Notes: generated from the sequence alone by a model not told the origin. Shown: positions 30,700-42,971, numbered from the stretch's first letter. The stretch is DNA of 64,000 bases from Nigrospora sphaerica (GCA_018287875.1 JAGVVL010000013.1:1674001-1738000); one strand, 5' to 3'. Made by a program: numbers and translations.

Positions 30700-32579
30700 T
30701 AATCTCGCGCTGGTATCACTGCGGTAGGGGGGCGAGGTTTTGTCTGTCGGTCATTGACTGGGCGTAAGGGATGGGCTTGTCATTTGGTCTTTACATGGGA
30801 AAAAGTGGCAACTTTCACACGTGCAATGCGACAGACGATTCGTGAAGAGAAAGAAGAGCAAAAGAGACGAAGCTTGCGATGAGAGTTTGTTTGCTGCATT
30901 GCCTGCTACCGATCTGCCATGACCGCGTGACTCTTGCGTCGCCCCTGCACCCGCGGCCGGGCAGGGGGGCCGAGAAAGAAGCGTCGGTCAGCACTTCACC
31001 CGATATCAATGTGAAGAAGAACAAACAATAAAAAACATTCGCAAAAAACACCCTCCGTTTGTTCCTTGCTCCGACGCGCCTCTACGTGTGACCGGGACCT
31101 GCGAAGCTGGGCCTGTTGGGTGTCGGGGGGGGGGTTGAATGGACCGGAAGCATTGCCGCCGCATGCCAGAATCGTTGGTAGGGAATGGATGCCCCGTTTT
31201 CTTTCTCCTACCTACCCGTCACGGAAAGTGTACTAAATGCTCTCGTCCCTGGTCCCTGGTTCCCCCCACGACAGCCAGACTTACACGATGGTGGGGGGGT
31301 TTGATGGCGCTCCGCCGACCCTTGGCATGCGTGGTGACCTGCGACGTACTCTCTCTACCCGAACAGTCCTTTCGACCCGGGTTGGTGTCCAGGCAGGGCC
31401 TTTGTCTCGCCTCCGCAGGCCTTGCCGGGGTCTTTGATGGTTTCCTCCCCTCGGCCAAGTAGTGTGGTGTCTCCTCCCGGTAGGTACACTCTTTCCCCGC
31501 TGTAGGGTCGTCCACGCATGGGATGCGGCGTCGCGGTTGTGTGAGCCGGAACCTCCTCCGCTTCGCCCCCTTTCCCAAGTTGCCGCTGCGCTACGGCTTA
31601 CCTAGGTTGCCCGACGAGGCCGGAACTCGCCCATTGCTCGGTCCCGATATCCGGGCCACGACTTGGCGGGCTGCTTTACGCCGCCCCCCCCCCCTTCCCT
31701 CGCCGCCCAGGGCTCGCTCCCGCGGGCCTGGATGGAGGGGTCCGCCCCTTTCTCGTTTCTTCTCTATCTCCTCGGCCACAAGAAATCGACGCGGCCTCTC
31801 TGTTCCCCGGCATGGCGCCCTGCCCACCACCGTGTCTTCCGCGCTGGAGTGGAATCCGCGATTTTGCATCCCCCCCCCCTGGTTTTAGACGGGGGACCTA
31901 AGCGGTCGACCTCAGGGATGGAAACGCGACAGAATACACCTCGGCCTCTCGGACAGCGGCTTTTCCCTCCGGCAAGTCACGGGCTACAAGGCCCTAGCAT
32001 TTTCCCAGGGCGGCGGATCCAGGGCGTACTTCCGTTCCCCTTTGGGGTCCTGTACGAGATGTCCACCCTCAAGGGTCCCCGCCAAACTCACGAGCGTAGG
32101 TCATCTTCCGGCAACCCCCGTGTCCGTGGACCATAGCCGTCGGGGCAAGTCGCCGTCGTCGGGCCCCTTTTTTTGCCCCTTCGCCGGGGCGGTGTAAAAA
32201 GATAGGACTGCCTCCTATACCACCCTCCCCCCCTGTAGCGACCCAGCGGGTGGTGTTGCTGCCGCCCCCCAAGTCGCACAAAAACCACGGTCCCCATGCG
32301 AGCGAAGGCGACGTGGGCGAACCCTAGCCCACGGCTTCCGTGTGCTGTATCTCCTCCCGCGGGCGAAGCCGCAGATCGTAGCTTGCGTGTGCTACAGTAT
32401 AGGGGAGGTGCAGAACTGGTGCCACGGGTCGAAAGGACGGTATTCCGTCCCTCGTCTACGCTTTTCCCCCTCCGTCCAGTGCGGGCTTACACTGCACAAG
32501 TGGGCGTCGCTGCTTCTTTGCGGGAACCGGGAAGCAGCGAGGCTGGGCATCGGAAGACCCTACCCCAACAGGCTCGTAA
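30700..32579. other. Start of a gene desert: GC-rich, no gene
   Basis: The first few hundred bases are the RACK1 3' UTR. Beyond about 31100 the DNA is pyrimidine-rich, with homopolymer C runs (31683-31694, 31869-31879). Overlapping open frames occur on both strands and none is protein-like. Confidence 0.55.
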
Positions 32580-33480
32580 ATTGCGAATTTATGGCGTAAA
32601 TTTTTATTCGACTAATTAGCGGGCAGTATTTCAAGTTCAGAGGCTTAAGGGTACTTACCCCCCACTAAATATACTGATGGAAACCGCTGTAGTACTTGGA
32701 CTTTTATTTATAGGCCTTATCGCATTAGACCTCACGATAGTTACATTAGTGTTATTTAATTACTGGCGTTACTAGCGTTACTAGTAGACCTGCTGCTTAA
32801 AGTGACGATGCCTAGCTTAGCGCGATTATAATTGCTTTAATTCGCCGGTTCTTTTAGCTTATATATAAACCACAGCGCTAGATATGTGGTTTACTTTAAT
32901 TTCGTAGTGTTTATATGGCGAATATGGTGCCAGCCTATAACGAACGCTTATATCTGGATGTCTCGTCTGAAATTCTGAAATACTAGTGGAGACGCGCTAT
33001 AATTCGCATTTCCCGAGCCTGTTGGGATACTATCTGGATATGTCGAAGAGCCATCTGGATGGAGGCGGTCCGTGTTCAAGCCCCTTACGTAGACGAGGGG
33101 GCATGGTGTCCGGTGGTATCAAGGGACGAGGAACCGAGCGCACAGTATCGCGGAACCCTCCCCCCATGGTCCAGGTCAAGGGTTTATGTAGGTAGCTTGA
33201 GACGTTTATAGAAAAAAGAAGAAATCAAAGAGGCCGCGGGCCTTACACTGACTATTGTTCTAAATCCCCCCCTTCGTGTGCCGAACCACTCGAGCAGTCA
33301 CCCCGGACAGCTCCTATCAGTGACTTAACAGGCCGGTTCCTCTACCTTCACTTACATGGTTCTTATGGCCGGTGCTATAGGCATGCTACTTATAGCATGC
33401 TATTTAATACGAAAAAAGTAAGGGAGCCTCTTGGAAGTCACAAGAAACATCATATCAGCTTGCTCGCGGTGGAAGCTATA
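32580..33480. other. AT-rich island, probable RIP-degraded repeat relic
   Basis: Abrupt change from GC-rich flanks to AT-rich sequence dense in TpA (for example TTATTTAATTACTGG, GCTTATATATAAACC). Stops occur in all frames and there is no coding frame. Repeat-induced point mutation, which turns CpA into TpA in duplicated DNA of many Sordariomycetes, produces this composition. The original element cannot be recognised. A small interrupted palindrome, GCATGCTA/TAGCATGC, lies near 33385-33405. Confidence 0.6.
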
Positions 33481-35114
33481 GGTTTTGATGTTTTCTGCTA
33501 TCATGACGTCAGCCTATAAAGGCGGTGGTGGCATATGCCGCGGTGCGGTATACTTGGCATAGTCCCCGGCGCCACGGGATTCAGGGGGGGCCAGATCTTC
33601 CTTTGCGAAGCACGGCGCACGGCACGGCTGGACACACCCAAAGCGGAAACGGCGCTTGACGTTAGGTTTGCCCACCTCGTGCTGGGCGTCATCTTGCCAG
33701 ACCTGCGATGAGGATACCGAGCCAGGGCCGTAGTGCTATTGTTCGACTTCGGGCGAAAAGACGGGGGTTCCGAAGCCGGGTCCGGAAACGCACCTCTCTT
33801 GCCTGGACCCCGGCGGGGTGCCTCGCGCCGTCGCCCCGCAAGGCCAACCGGAAAGAAAGGGGGGAAAGGGAAAAAGAAAAGGGAAAAAAAATAAGCACGA
33901 CGGAAAAAGGAGGCACTGAAACCGCTACGGGACAGCTGCACTCCGGACGGCAACCTTTCCGGACCCCTCTGCCAAACGACGACGACGAATCACGAAAGAT
34001 TGGGGGAGGCACCCAGGAGGGGCGGGATGTTTGTCCGCGCGGAAATCCGGAAGGCGCTCACCCCGTCCTCAGCAAGGTCTCGGAGGGGCGGGCCCAAACT
34101 CCCCAAGTGCTTTCGTACACGAATTCATCCGCGGCCGGGCCACGCGGATCCTTCAGTACCGACACTATGTAGACGTCGGTGGCCTTGCGAGAGGGAGAAA
34201 AAAAAAAAAAAAAAAGAGGGTGGGGGAACCTTGTCCCCGACTGGTCGCATGCGGGAAAGAGCACTACGGACGGAGAGGCCCAGTTCGCACCCCGCGAGCA
34301 CCGGAACGTCGAACGCGCTGCCTGATCCGGAGGGGCGATGTCCGACCGGGGAGGGGGGAAACTGCACGTTGGGGCACGAATGCCTCCGAACTTGACGCGT
34401 TCCCGCCTCGACTCGCCGGGCTGGAGCCCTTCTGGAAAAGGGAAGATGGGTGGTGACGCCCTCGTCATGTGGCCCCCCGGTCGGCTCTAATGGTGGTTGG
34501 GTAGGATAGGCCTTGACGGCTAGAAGCGACCATGAGTCACGCTCGGGAAAATACGACGACTGCTCCGTACCCCCCCGCGAGAAAGAGAGGGGGGGAGGAC
34601 GCGGTTGCCCCGCAGCACGACCGTCTCGTTCACACCCACGACGGCGACACGGCTTTGCAGATGGGATCACGGGGGTTCCTTTCTCTCACCGCGAAAGATG
34701 GAGTAATTGCTCAAGAGGACGGACGGCCCCCCTCCGGCGGCGCGTGGGCGGCTACGGCTTTACCTTATCGCCCAGAGAAGGAGGGGGAGGAGGGGGGGGC
34801 GAAGGGCTCACCCGTGTTTGAGTATGTAGAGAGAAGGGCGATTGCGGTCCAATAGGTTACCAGGGAACGGCGGATCTTGGGAGGGGTGACGGACCCGCTC
34901 CGGGACGTGACGGAGGCTAGACGGATCAGGAAGGTTATGGGCGCTTAAACTGCCGGCGGTGATGCGGGTGGGCTGGCGCTTTTTGGGGTTGGGGGCGCCG
35001 GATGGGGCTTCTCTTTCTTCTTTCTGTCTATGGCAGGTTGGCTGACAATGGAAAGGTACACACGAGAACGGATAAGGCGGGGCGCGATGCGGTGTGGCGC
35101 GGTTTGGTTGTGTC

Positions 35115-35134
35115 TGTGTGTGTGTGTGTGTGTG
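35115..35134 (+). repeat. (TG)10 microsatellite
   Basis: Ten uninterrupted TG units preceded by an imperfect TGTGTC. No gene nearby. Confidence 0.95.
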
Positions 35135-35457
35135 CGGGCGGTCGGCCGGAACGGGCGTGGCAGCTCCGGGGTTGCATGAAGCGCATGAAAATGCCGAGGA
35201 CGGCGCAGAGCGCGGCGGCGTGGCGCAGCCGCAACACGGTCGATCCGGCCAGCGGCGAGGGGTAAAAGGGCATGGTGGGTCGTGGGGAGGGAAAAAACCA
35301 AACTCTGTTCACCATCAGGCGTGGTGTCTACTTGTCTACCCGAGGGTCATGCTGGCCCCGTGGGCGTGGCCGGCTGGGCAGGCATTGGCTGGCATACAAG
35401 CAAGCAAAGCCACTCTGGGGAGGCTTAAAGCTACGACAGCGTGGACGGGCCGGCGGG

Positions 35458-35495
35458 CTATCATCGTGACGGCGGGCTATCATCGTGACGGCGGG
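35458..35495 (+). repeat. 19-bp direct tandem duplication
   Basis: Two perfect copies of CTATCATCGTGACGGCGGG. The preceding CGGCGGG suggests a third, truncated copy. Function unknown. Confidence 0.95.
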
Positions 35496-38064
35496 AAACA
35501 TGGATGCGTTGGGGGTCGAAATGAGCGGAGGCAGGGAGAGGCTGGCTTCGAAGTCGGCCAGCAAATACGCGGACGGTTGTCCGAATCCTCTTTATGGGAG
35601 GCATAAACGTGCCGGCGTGTGCGCGCGTGCATGTGTGTATGTGTGTACCAAAGCGAGAGAGAGGCAGCGCGATCCCATTTCCACGTCCCAAAAGGCGACG
35701 GGACGACGTGGCTCTTCCGTGCGCACGCAGCGTACGCATCCGAAGGGTCCGTCATTGGACCAGCCACGATACCACGTATCGGGCCAAGCCGCCCTCGGAC
35801 ACGCTGTCTCGGGCAAGAAAAGGGCAAAATAAAAGGACAGCGCGCAAGCAAGCGCCCGTCCCGCAGCAGGCAGGATGCATGATCTCGACTGCCGCGGGGG
35901 AGGCTGGCAGTTAGGGAAGGGGGCCAGGGAGGCCGCATCAAGCTTTTTACACGTCCATCTATTCGCATGACAGCGAGAGGGCGGCGTGTAAGTCGGGGCA
36001 TGTCGAAGCGCGCGCGCGAGCGCCTTCCCACCCAGCACCATGGCCCACATTCCCCAGGGCCAGCGAAGGGATGGGGGACATCGACATTTCATATCCGCGC
36101 GCGAGGCCCTCGACGGCTTTACACGCACGCACGCACGCTCTATCGCGGCTGTTTGTGAAACGACAAACGATGGAGGTTGAGAGGTGTCGCCGCGACGTTG
36201 GATGGGCAAGCAATCAACATGAGAATTGGGGCCGGACCAGGGAGAGTCGCCAACAAACGGGCCGGTGGCTCGTTTTTCTGTCCCAGCCGGGCCCCCGTTC
36301 GTAATCGGGGTGGGCAACTCTTCGCCATGAGACGCCGGCTGGCAGCTGTGCGACCGGGCCTGAGATTACCGTCATTCCCTCCCCCCCGGGGTTGAGCATC
36401 GGTCAGACTGAATAATCCCCCTTCTTCCCTGCTCGTGCTCCCTCGTGCTGGCGGCTGCCCGAGGTGACGCTCGCTCCTGGAGACGCTCGCCAAGATGACT
36501 ATCCACACGGGCGGGGCCCCTCACGCAAACTGGGGACTGCTTGCGATGGCTCCTCGCCCGTTGAGAGGCCGACGGAGAAAGCAGGCCCCCCCCCCCCTCC
36601 GGGTTCCGCCCTGTCGGGCTTTTTCGTCCAACCGATGCCCTCGAGATGCCGCTGATCGGAATGGACGAGGACGAGGGAGTAAATAAGAAAGCGCTTACCC
36701 GGGCACGCAGACGCCCGTCCGAAATGACGGCATTGAGCCATCCTGGACCGTCGGGACGAGGCCGTCGATGACTGGAGTCCTCAGACGAGCGTGTTTCTTC
36801 TTCTGGCCGTGTCCCCAACAGGCGTCTGCCAATTGTCCGAAAACCGCCCATGCTGGCCGCATCGCATGAACGATGGACGGCCTTCGCGACGAAGTCGGTC
36901 CCTCCGTTCAGCTGCTCTTCTCACTTGCGACGGACCTTACTTACTTAAGTGAGAACTCGTCCGCCGACATAGGCCCTGATGAGGCGCCTCGGTGGGTGCG
37001 TTGTTGTCGCCTCCTTCCCGTTGGGGAGCCGCGGGACCGATGCTACCTTGCCAGCCACGATGGGAAGAGGAAAGAGGCCAGAAGACCGTTTGGCCCAATG
37101 GCTGCACTACTGACGTGAGGGCGCTGCGCCGGAGAGCTTGGCCTAGGTGGGCACCCCGGCCGATGATCTCCAAAATTGGCCCGGCAAGGCTCTGTATCAG
37201 ATTGAGAAGGGGGGCCGACGACCCCTGTCAGCATTGGAAGGGAAGGGAAGCAAAGGTGTCGCGACGACCCCGTATGTCCTGCGTTGGGCGACCGACGGAG
37301 CGCTTTCGTCTCCTCTAGACCAGGTCCTGCAAAATGAGATCATTTCTCGTCGGTTGCGGACTTGCGCGCGAACACACGAGTAGACGAAAAAAAAAGAAAA
37401 AAAGAAAAAAAAAGAGAGTATCACGTCTCATATCCGCCCCTCCGGTGCGTGGGCGGGTGGGGGAAACCATCTCTCAGGCGGCCCTCTTAGCTAGCTAGGT
37501 TACTACTGGCTAGCCAAAAGCTGCTTCGCCGTCGGGTTGAGGAACTAGCCACAAGTATCACGGAGTCGGGAACAAGTTCAGGCCTGAGGCAACGGACCTT
37601 TGGGGCGCCCTGACGCTCTTGTACGCTCTTCCCCTTGTGCTCCCTGTGCCTCCTGGTGTCCCTCTCCCTTCCCCTCGTGCCGTGCCCCTCGCGTGCGTGC
37701 CGCTCTCATGCCCGTGTGTCCAAGTGGTGTGGTTGCGCGCCGGCGCGGGCGCCATCGTGGGCGGACGGGGCAGGCGGGCGCCCGTGCCAGAGAAGCTGAG
37801 GCAGTGGCTCGCGGCGGATGCGATGATAACTTGTCCGATGTTTAGTTCGGCCTGCCACGGCTAGTTAAGCAGACTTCTATTGCCCTTCCGGACGGGTCGC
37901 CTCTTGACAGAATGCTGGCTGACACTTGTAGGAGGTCCAGCTGGGGTGCGACAGGAAGCGAAGCGAGCGACCCCACTGTTGCGACTTGCGCTATGCTCGG
38001 GTGTCTGGACCTACCTAGGTTGCTCGCCAGTCCCCTCGCGCAGTTGGTGGGTTGTTGGCTTCGC

Positions 38065-38120
38065 ATATCCGCCCGTACGTTTGTACAGTCAGATATCCGC
38101 CCGTACGTTTGTACAGTCAG
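38065..38120 (+). repeat. 28-bp tandem duplication with internal GTAC palindrome
   Basis: Two perfect back-to-back copies of a 28-bp unit beginning ATATCCGCCCGTACG and ending TTTGTACAGTCAG. Each carries GTAC-x4-GTAC. It sits in the gene desert about 1.8 kb from the CFEM gene. Confidence 0.95.
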
Positions 38121-39856
38121 CATTGTCGCATCTCGTATGGCATCTCATCGCACGGCAGCACAGGCGTCCATGCTACTATGACGTGAGGTGATGCCTGCTG
38201 CCCTCTATCGGGCCATTTTCCGCAAGCAACTGCCGCGCTCCATGGCGTCCCCATCTCGCATCCGTTATTCGGCCACTACAGGTTGTCACGCACGGAGAGC
38301 TCTTCCTGTGTGAGACGAGCCCTGGGCAGGACCACGCGGGTGGATCTTACATCCTGTGGGTGTCCGCCATCCCGGCTCGCATAAGCCAAGCCTCTTGCAG
38401 GGCTCGGGGCCCCACCAATCCCACCCAGGCGCTAGAACGGGGGAGGTCTGATTCCCAGTAGGTGGCCAGGCATGGGAAAATCCCCCAGTAGCTCCCGCTA
38501 ACCAAGTGTGCAGGTATGTAGGTACTTACCCTACTTGCCGAGAGTAAGGGTTACTTCAGGCAAGTAGGGTACCTCACCTTGTGTAAAGTACGTACCGTCT
38601 GTCAGTTGCTGTTCGTGCCATTCACGCCTTATTAGACTGACAATTAGGGGTCTCCCTTCATCGTACCCAATGTAAACCCACCCATAGGCCGGATGGAGAT
38701 GAATGCATCTGTTTCCCGTGAGATCCAGTGTGCCCGCTGGAGATGGACGCGCCCCTCCGGGCCCGTGGGCGGTTCTTTGCCTAGCGACCTCCGTCCTATT
38801 ATAGACGATGGCACCGGTTGTCTGCCCTTCCCGCCAGTCCTTTCTCTGTCCGTTTCTCACCTTCCGCCACTCTTTCCATCTCAGGTCCATCCCGGTCCAG
38901 GGCATACACGCCTGCCTGCCTATTCCGCCTCGTCATCCCCGACGGCGCCGACGCAGTTCCCTTACACCTTCCCGCATTCACTTCGTTCTCCGGTTGTACC
39001 GTGACCCTTCCCACCCCTACGCTCATTCTCGTTCTCTCTGTCCATCTCTCTCTTCCAAGCATTTACCCATCCATACGCATCCCTCGTCTCCACCCCCCCC
39101 TGCTGCAGAAGCCTTTTGCATCTGCCGTGTTCTCGGCCGTTCTTGATATCAAGCACCGCCCGCCCGCGACGCAAGCGTCCGCTCTCTCCTCCCGCCCCCC
39201 TGGACTCGACCTGCCTTTCGCCGTTGTCGCGTCTCGTCCCTCAATCACACGTCACGTCATCAGAAAACGAGCGGCCCGCAACGCTATCCCGCCAGCCACG
39301 CCCAGCTGCTCTGCTTCCACCTTCTAGCCATCGAGAAAGAGCAGCCCACCACGTTAGGCTTCGCTCTGTCTCGAATCCCACCAAACAACGCACACGGCGT
39401 GTTTTTGTTTGCGACAACTTCCAACTTCCAACTCGGACACCCAGCCCCTGCTATCCATCGTCTAGGCCCTCTTTACCCACGGCCACTGCGAAACACGAAG
39501 GCCCTTCCGACTGGTTAGACCGTCATGGACTTGGTTGTGCCACTCTAGTGAAATTCGTCCTACGCTGCCCCGGGGCGTCGTCATTTAGGCCCTTTGCGCC
39601 CTCTCTTCACTTCGATTCCGTCGGGTTGGACCCAATTGCGTTTTTTTTTTTCTGAGATACCCTTTCCATTCACTTTCGTCGCCGCCGGTCGTCACACACC
39701 TTCCACCCTCTCCCGACCATCTTTGTCTCGCCTCACCATTCCAGCTTCAGCGCTGCGAGACGGGATATAATACCCACGGCGGTACACAGGCAATACCGGA
39801 TTTCGTCTGCCTCTTCATTCATACTCACCGTTCCTCCACCTACAATTACCGCCAAC
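38121..39856. promoter_or_regulatory. Upstream region of the CFEM-TM gene
   Basis: About 1.7 kb. From 38790 onward it becomes strongly pyrimidine-rich (TCTCTGTCC, TTCCCGC tracts), as in long fungal promoters and 5' UTRs. An inverted repeat at 38527-38571 is listed separately. No gene is supported despite open shadow frames. Confidence 0.5.
38527..38571. repeat. Perfect 13-bp inverted repeat (stem-loop)
   Basis: Arms TACCCTACTTGCC (38527-38539) and GGCAAGTAGGGTA (38559-38571) are exact reverse complements separated by 19 bases. In RNA this would be a stable hairpin. It could be a terminator-like structure, a palindromic regulator site or a transposon relic. Confidence 0.9.
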
Positions 39857-41159
39857 ATGGTCCGCGGTTTCTTCCTCATTGCGGCGACCTCTCTGCTCTC
39901 GGGTCTGGTCGCCGCCCAGGACGCCGCCCCACTAGCCTGCGCTGTAAGTGGACTTGTCGCGCCTTTCTGTTTTCAGCTCTTGCAGTGACGCCTGATTGGC
40001 CGCACGGCGCACGCCTAAAAGTACACGCACAGCCAGCTAACAAACGCCGGCGCACAGGTGGGCTGTGTTGAGGGCATCTACCGTGACCCGTCGCGACTTG
40101 GTTGCGGCATGGGCGACAAGAACTGCGCCTGCCACTCGGGCCAGAACTTCGAGTTCGGTGTCAGAGACTGCATCATACAGGCTTGCAGCTGGTCCGGCGA
40201 CCTCTTGCAGGCCCAGCAGGCTGCTGCCCAAAAGTACGGGGCCGCCGGCTGCCTGCCTTTCACTGGTAAGACCCATGCCTGACTTGAAGCGAAAAGGCCT
40301 CCCAGCAGAACTAACAGCCCTGCCAGCGACGGCAGCTGCGGCCCCGGCTACCACAGCCCCTCCGCCCCCTCCTCCCGCGGCGGCCCCGGTGACTCCTGCG
40401 CCTGCGGCTACTTCGGCTGCTCAGAACCCTGCTGCCCCGGCCCAAACTCCGGCCAACAAGGATGGCGAGGCCCCTAAGCCGCCTGCCAGCTCCGAGGCCC
40501 CCAAGCCGTCCCCTTCGCCTGAGGCCCCCAAACCTTCTCCCTCGCCCGAGACAGCTGAGCCGTCTCCGTCACCGCAGACCAGCGCTGCCCCCAAGCCCGA
40601 GGCCACTACCGCCAAACCCACTCAGCCGACGACTGCAACCGCTGCCATCAGTGTCGTTCCTTTGTCCTCGGCCTCATCTACTGGTTCTGCCGTCTCTGCC
40701 GCCACGGCTTCAGATGCACCCAAGTCATCCAGCACAGGCAACTCCCAGGCGACCAAGGCCGACGAGTCGGGCAATGATTCTTCTTCCACTGGTCTCTCGG
40801 TAGCAGCCAAGGCAGGCATTGGAGCCGGCGCCGGCGTTGCTGTCGCCATGGTGGCCATCACTGCCTGCTGCATTCTGATGCGGCGCAGAGCGCAGAATCG
40901 GCCCAAGCCCAACCCCGGGCCGGCCCGTCCTGCACGCAGCCCCATGCCCAACATCTCGCGGCCCATTGACGGTGGCCGACACTACGCTGAAGACATCGAG
41001 TCGTCCCCTGGCTTTCACGCCATGGCTCAGGCATCGTCGCAGAACTCGTCCTTGTCGTCTTCGAAACCCACATTCGGGCACAGCGACGAGAGGTATAGTG
41101 TCAAGGGCAACCGGTATGAGGACATGCTGCCTCGGACCCAGCCCCGAACCATGATATAA
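39857..41159 (+). CDS. CFEM-domain single-pass membrane protein
   Basis: Exons are 39857-39943, 40058-40265 and 40327-41159; introns are 114 and 61 bp. The product has 375 residues. A signal peptide (MVRGFFLIAATSLLSGLVAA) is followed by a CFEM domain at about 25-98 with eight cysteines (ACAVGC, LGCGMGDKNCACHSGQ, VRDCIIQACS, AAGCLPFT). CFEM domains occur in fungal surface proteins for adhesion, haem/iron capture and signalling. A Pro/Ala/Ser/Thr-rich stalk with EAPKPSPSP-type repeats leads to one membrane helix (about 259-282, GIGAGAGVAVAMVAITACCIL) with a stop-transfer MRRRAQNR. A cytoplasmic tail of about 90 residues follows. The layout is that of a mucin-like surface receptor or adhesin, not a GPI protein. 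Splice signals are clear at all four ends. Confidence 0.88.
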
Positions 41160-41785
41160 CTTGCTTAATGCATTCATCAACGGAAGGGCAATCACCCTCA
41201 TTCTACTATCTTATGGCGGAGGAGAAAAAGGAACGCCCGATACGTCGCTGGCGATAATGTCTTGGAACGCCGAGCTCAGGGTGGTCGATTCATGAACGAT
41301 GCCACGACAAGGCCGTAGGAAGGTGACAATGGACCTGGTGAGGTTTGCCTCATCGCTTCGAAGACACCTGTCATGCCACGATCATGCATCTCATTTTGGT
41401 GATTAATTAAGCGGTTCTAATCGGCGGCCAGTCGTGGGATAACCCAGACACACTGCAAGCTTCATAAGATACAAAACGAAATGAGAGAAATTTGTCCATT
41501 TTCCCTGTCCTGAATAGCAGTGAACCACCAACAATACGGAGAAGCCTGCCATGTTCCTAATTTGGCCATGCCGAGATAACACGACGAGGTACTGCAATCC
41601 TACATTGTGGGCGTTATTAAATGCTACTTTACAGCATTTCTTATATAAACTTGTTGCTTCATCTTCTAATGCCTGATTTCTTCGGCCAGTAGATGTATTG
41701 GGAATACCGCCTCTCTAGCAGCACCACCAAAGTGGTGCATATTTGTTCTGGAGAAAATTCTTGCGTGAGGCGATCAAGAAGATGA
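41160..41785. other. Intergenic region, nothing supported
   Basis: 3' UTR of the CFEM gene and then more AT-rich DNA up to the LINE insertion. No gene, repeat or RNA seen. Confidence 0.5.
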
Positions 41786-41798
41786 TAAGCCAGAACTA
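41786..41798 (+). repeat. LINE target-site duplication, copy 1
   Basis: TAAGCCAGAACTA, identical to the 13 bp at 42972-42984 on the other side of the element. It directly abuts the (TTA)n tail. Confidence 0.9.
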
Positions 41799-42971
41799 TT
41801 ATTATTATTATTATTATTCTTACACCTAGCGACCTATTTAGGCCATGAGGACCCCCTGCGCATCTTAGCCTAGGAAAACCGTTCCGGGCTGACGTCCGGC
41901 CGGGTGAAAAACCTAGGTTCCGCTGCGTCGTACCGCTTCTATCTACTCTTTGGCCTGCCATACCGAGATCGGGCTCAGCGCGCCCGCTTCCTAGCTGATA
42001 AGTTGATTCGCTAGCTGGAACATGTCCAGCCTTCCGGAGCGGAGTAGCCATCTCGCGATAATTCCTGCTTTTCCTGGGGTGTCGAGCATCCTGTCCGTGT
42101 CTATCAGTCCTCCTAGAGCTTGGACGAGATGCTCTCGTCTTTCTCTTTCCCGTGGGCAGAAAACGAGGATATGCCGGACGGTTTCCCTGCCCTGACCGCA
42201 GACGCACCAGGGGCTGTCGAAGCCTGGAACCCTACGCTTAAAAAGGAAGTCTCGCAGCCCAATCTTGCCAGTCCTCGCTTGAACGAGGATAGAGCTCTCG
42301 GCCTTATGGAGTCCCTTATGGAGCTTGAGGACGTGCTTATCTGGCGGCATCTTAGTTGCTGCCGGGGTTCGTGCTGTTCGATTTTTCTGCGCTTGTTGCC
42401 ATCTTTGAAGCCAGTCTCTCTCCTCAGCCTTATGTGCTGAGTCTCCAGCTAGCCATTCGTCTAGCCACCTCTTACGATCGGGAGCGTCGGGGCCTTTCGG
42501 TCTGCGCCGGCGAGTCGGTCTTGTTAGGATCCATCTAGTTGCGCTATCGCATCTCGCTTGGATGAGTGATGCGATATGCGGCTGTTGGAGCCTCTCTTCC
42601 GATGCCGCCACCCTTCTGTTGAGCCACGTGTCTAAGGGGGACACGTAAGCTTCCGTTTCTAATACTGCGGTGGCCGTGGCTTTGAAAGCTCCTGTGACCT
42701 TTCGGAGGCACTCTGTCTGGACGTCGTTGAGTGCCTTGGCTCTATTTTTCGAGATCTGGCGGTGCCACTCTGAAGCTCCATAGCCTATCGCAGACCGTAC
42801 GACGGCTGTATAGACTTGGCGGGCTCGCTGGAGAGACGCGCCCCATGTCGAGCCGGCTATCCGGTCTAGAGCATAGACCTGCGTCGCCATCTTCTTCGAT
42901 ATCAACTGGATGTGGACGTCCCAGCGGAGACGTCTATCCACCTGGATGCCAAGGACGCGGCAGGAGTCTTC
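41799..42971 (-). mobile_element. 5'-truncated LINE (non-LTR retrotransposon) insertion
   Basis: A 1173-bp element on the minus strand, bounded by a perfect 13-bp target-site duplication. The 3' end is a (TAA)n tail (TTA repeats at 41799-41818 on the plus strand), typical of target-primed reverse transcription. The 5' end is cut off within the reverse transcriptase, as in aborted LINE integration. The coding part has no stops, so the copy looks recent and unaffected by RIP. Confidence 0.88.
41991..42971 (-). pseudogene. C-terminal fragment of LINE reverse-transcriptase polyprotein
   Basis: About 326 residues of the C-terminal end of a Tad1-like ORF2: the end of the RT/thumb region (SCRVLGIQVDRRLRWDVHI), then NDVQTECLRKVTGAFKAT. 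A zinc-binding segment follows with a C-x-C ... H-x4-C pattern (WCVCGQG and RHILVFC). The frame runs out of the element at its 5' end into host DNA, where a fortuitous ATG at 42998 creates an apparent longer ORF. Palm and endonuclease regions are missing, so it cannot be autonomous. Confidence 0.82.

Larger units (their letters stand above)
33481..38064. other. Gene desert continued, GC-rich with simple repeats
   Basis: No recognisable gene. Contains a poly-A run (34198-34215), a (TG)10 tract (35115-35134), a 19-bp tandem duplication, purine-rich A/G runs (37387-37416) and many overlapping shadow frames on both strands. CpG-rich DNA beside an AT-rich island argues that this part has not been heavily RIP-mutated. 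Confidence 0.55.

Noticed and set aside
33501..33953. Minus-strand 150-codon frame
   Set aside because: Arg/Ser/Pro-rich with a poly-Phe stretch from a poly-A/purine tract; no family resemblance.
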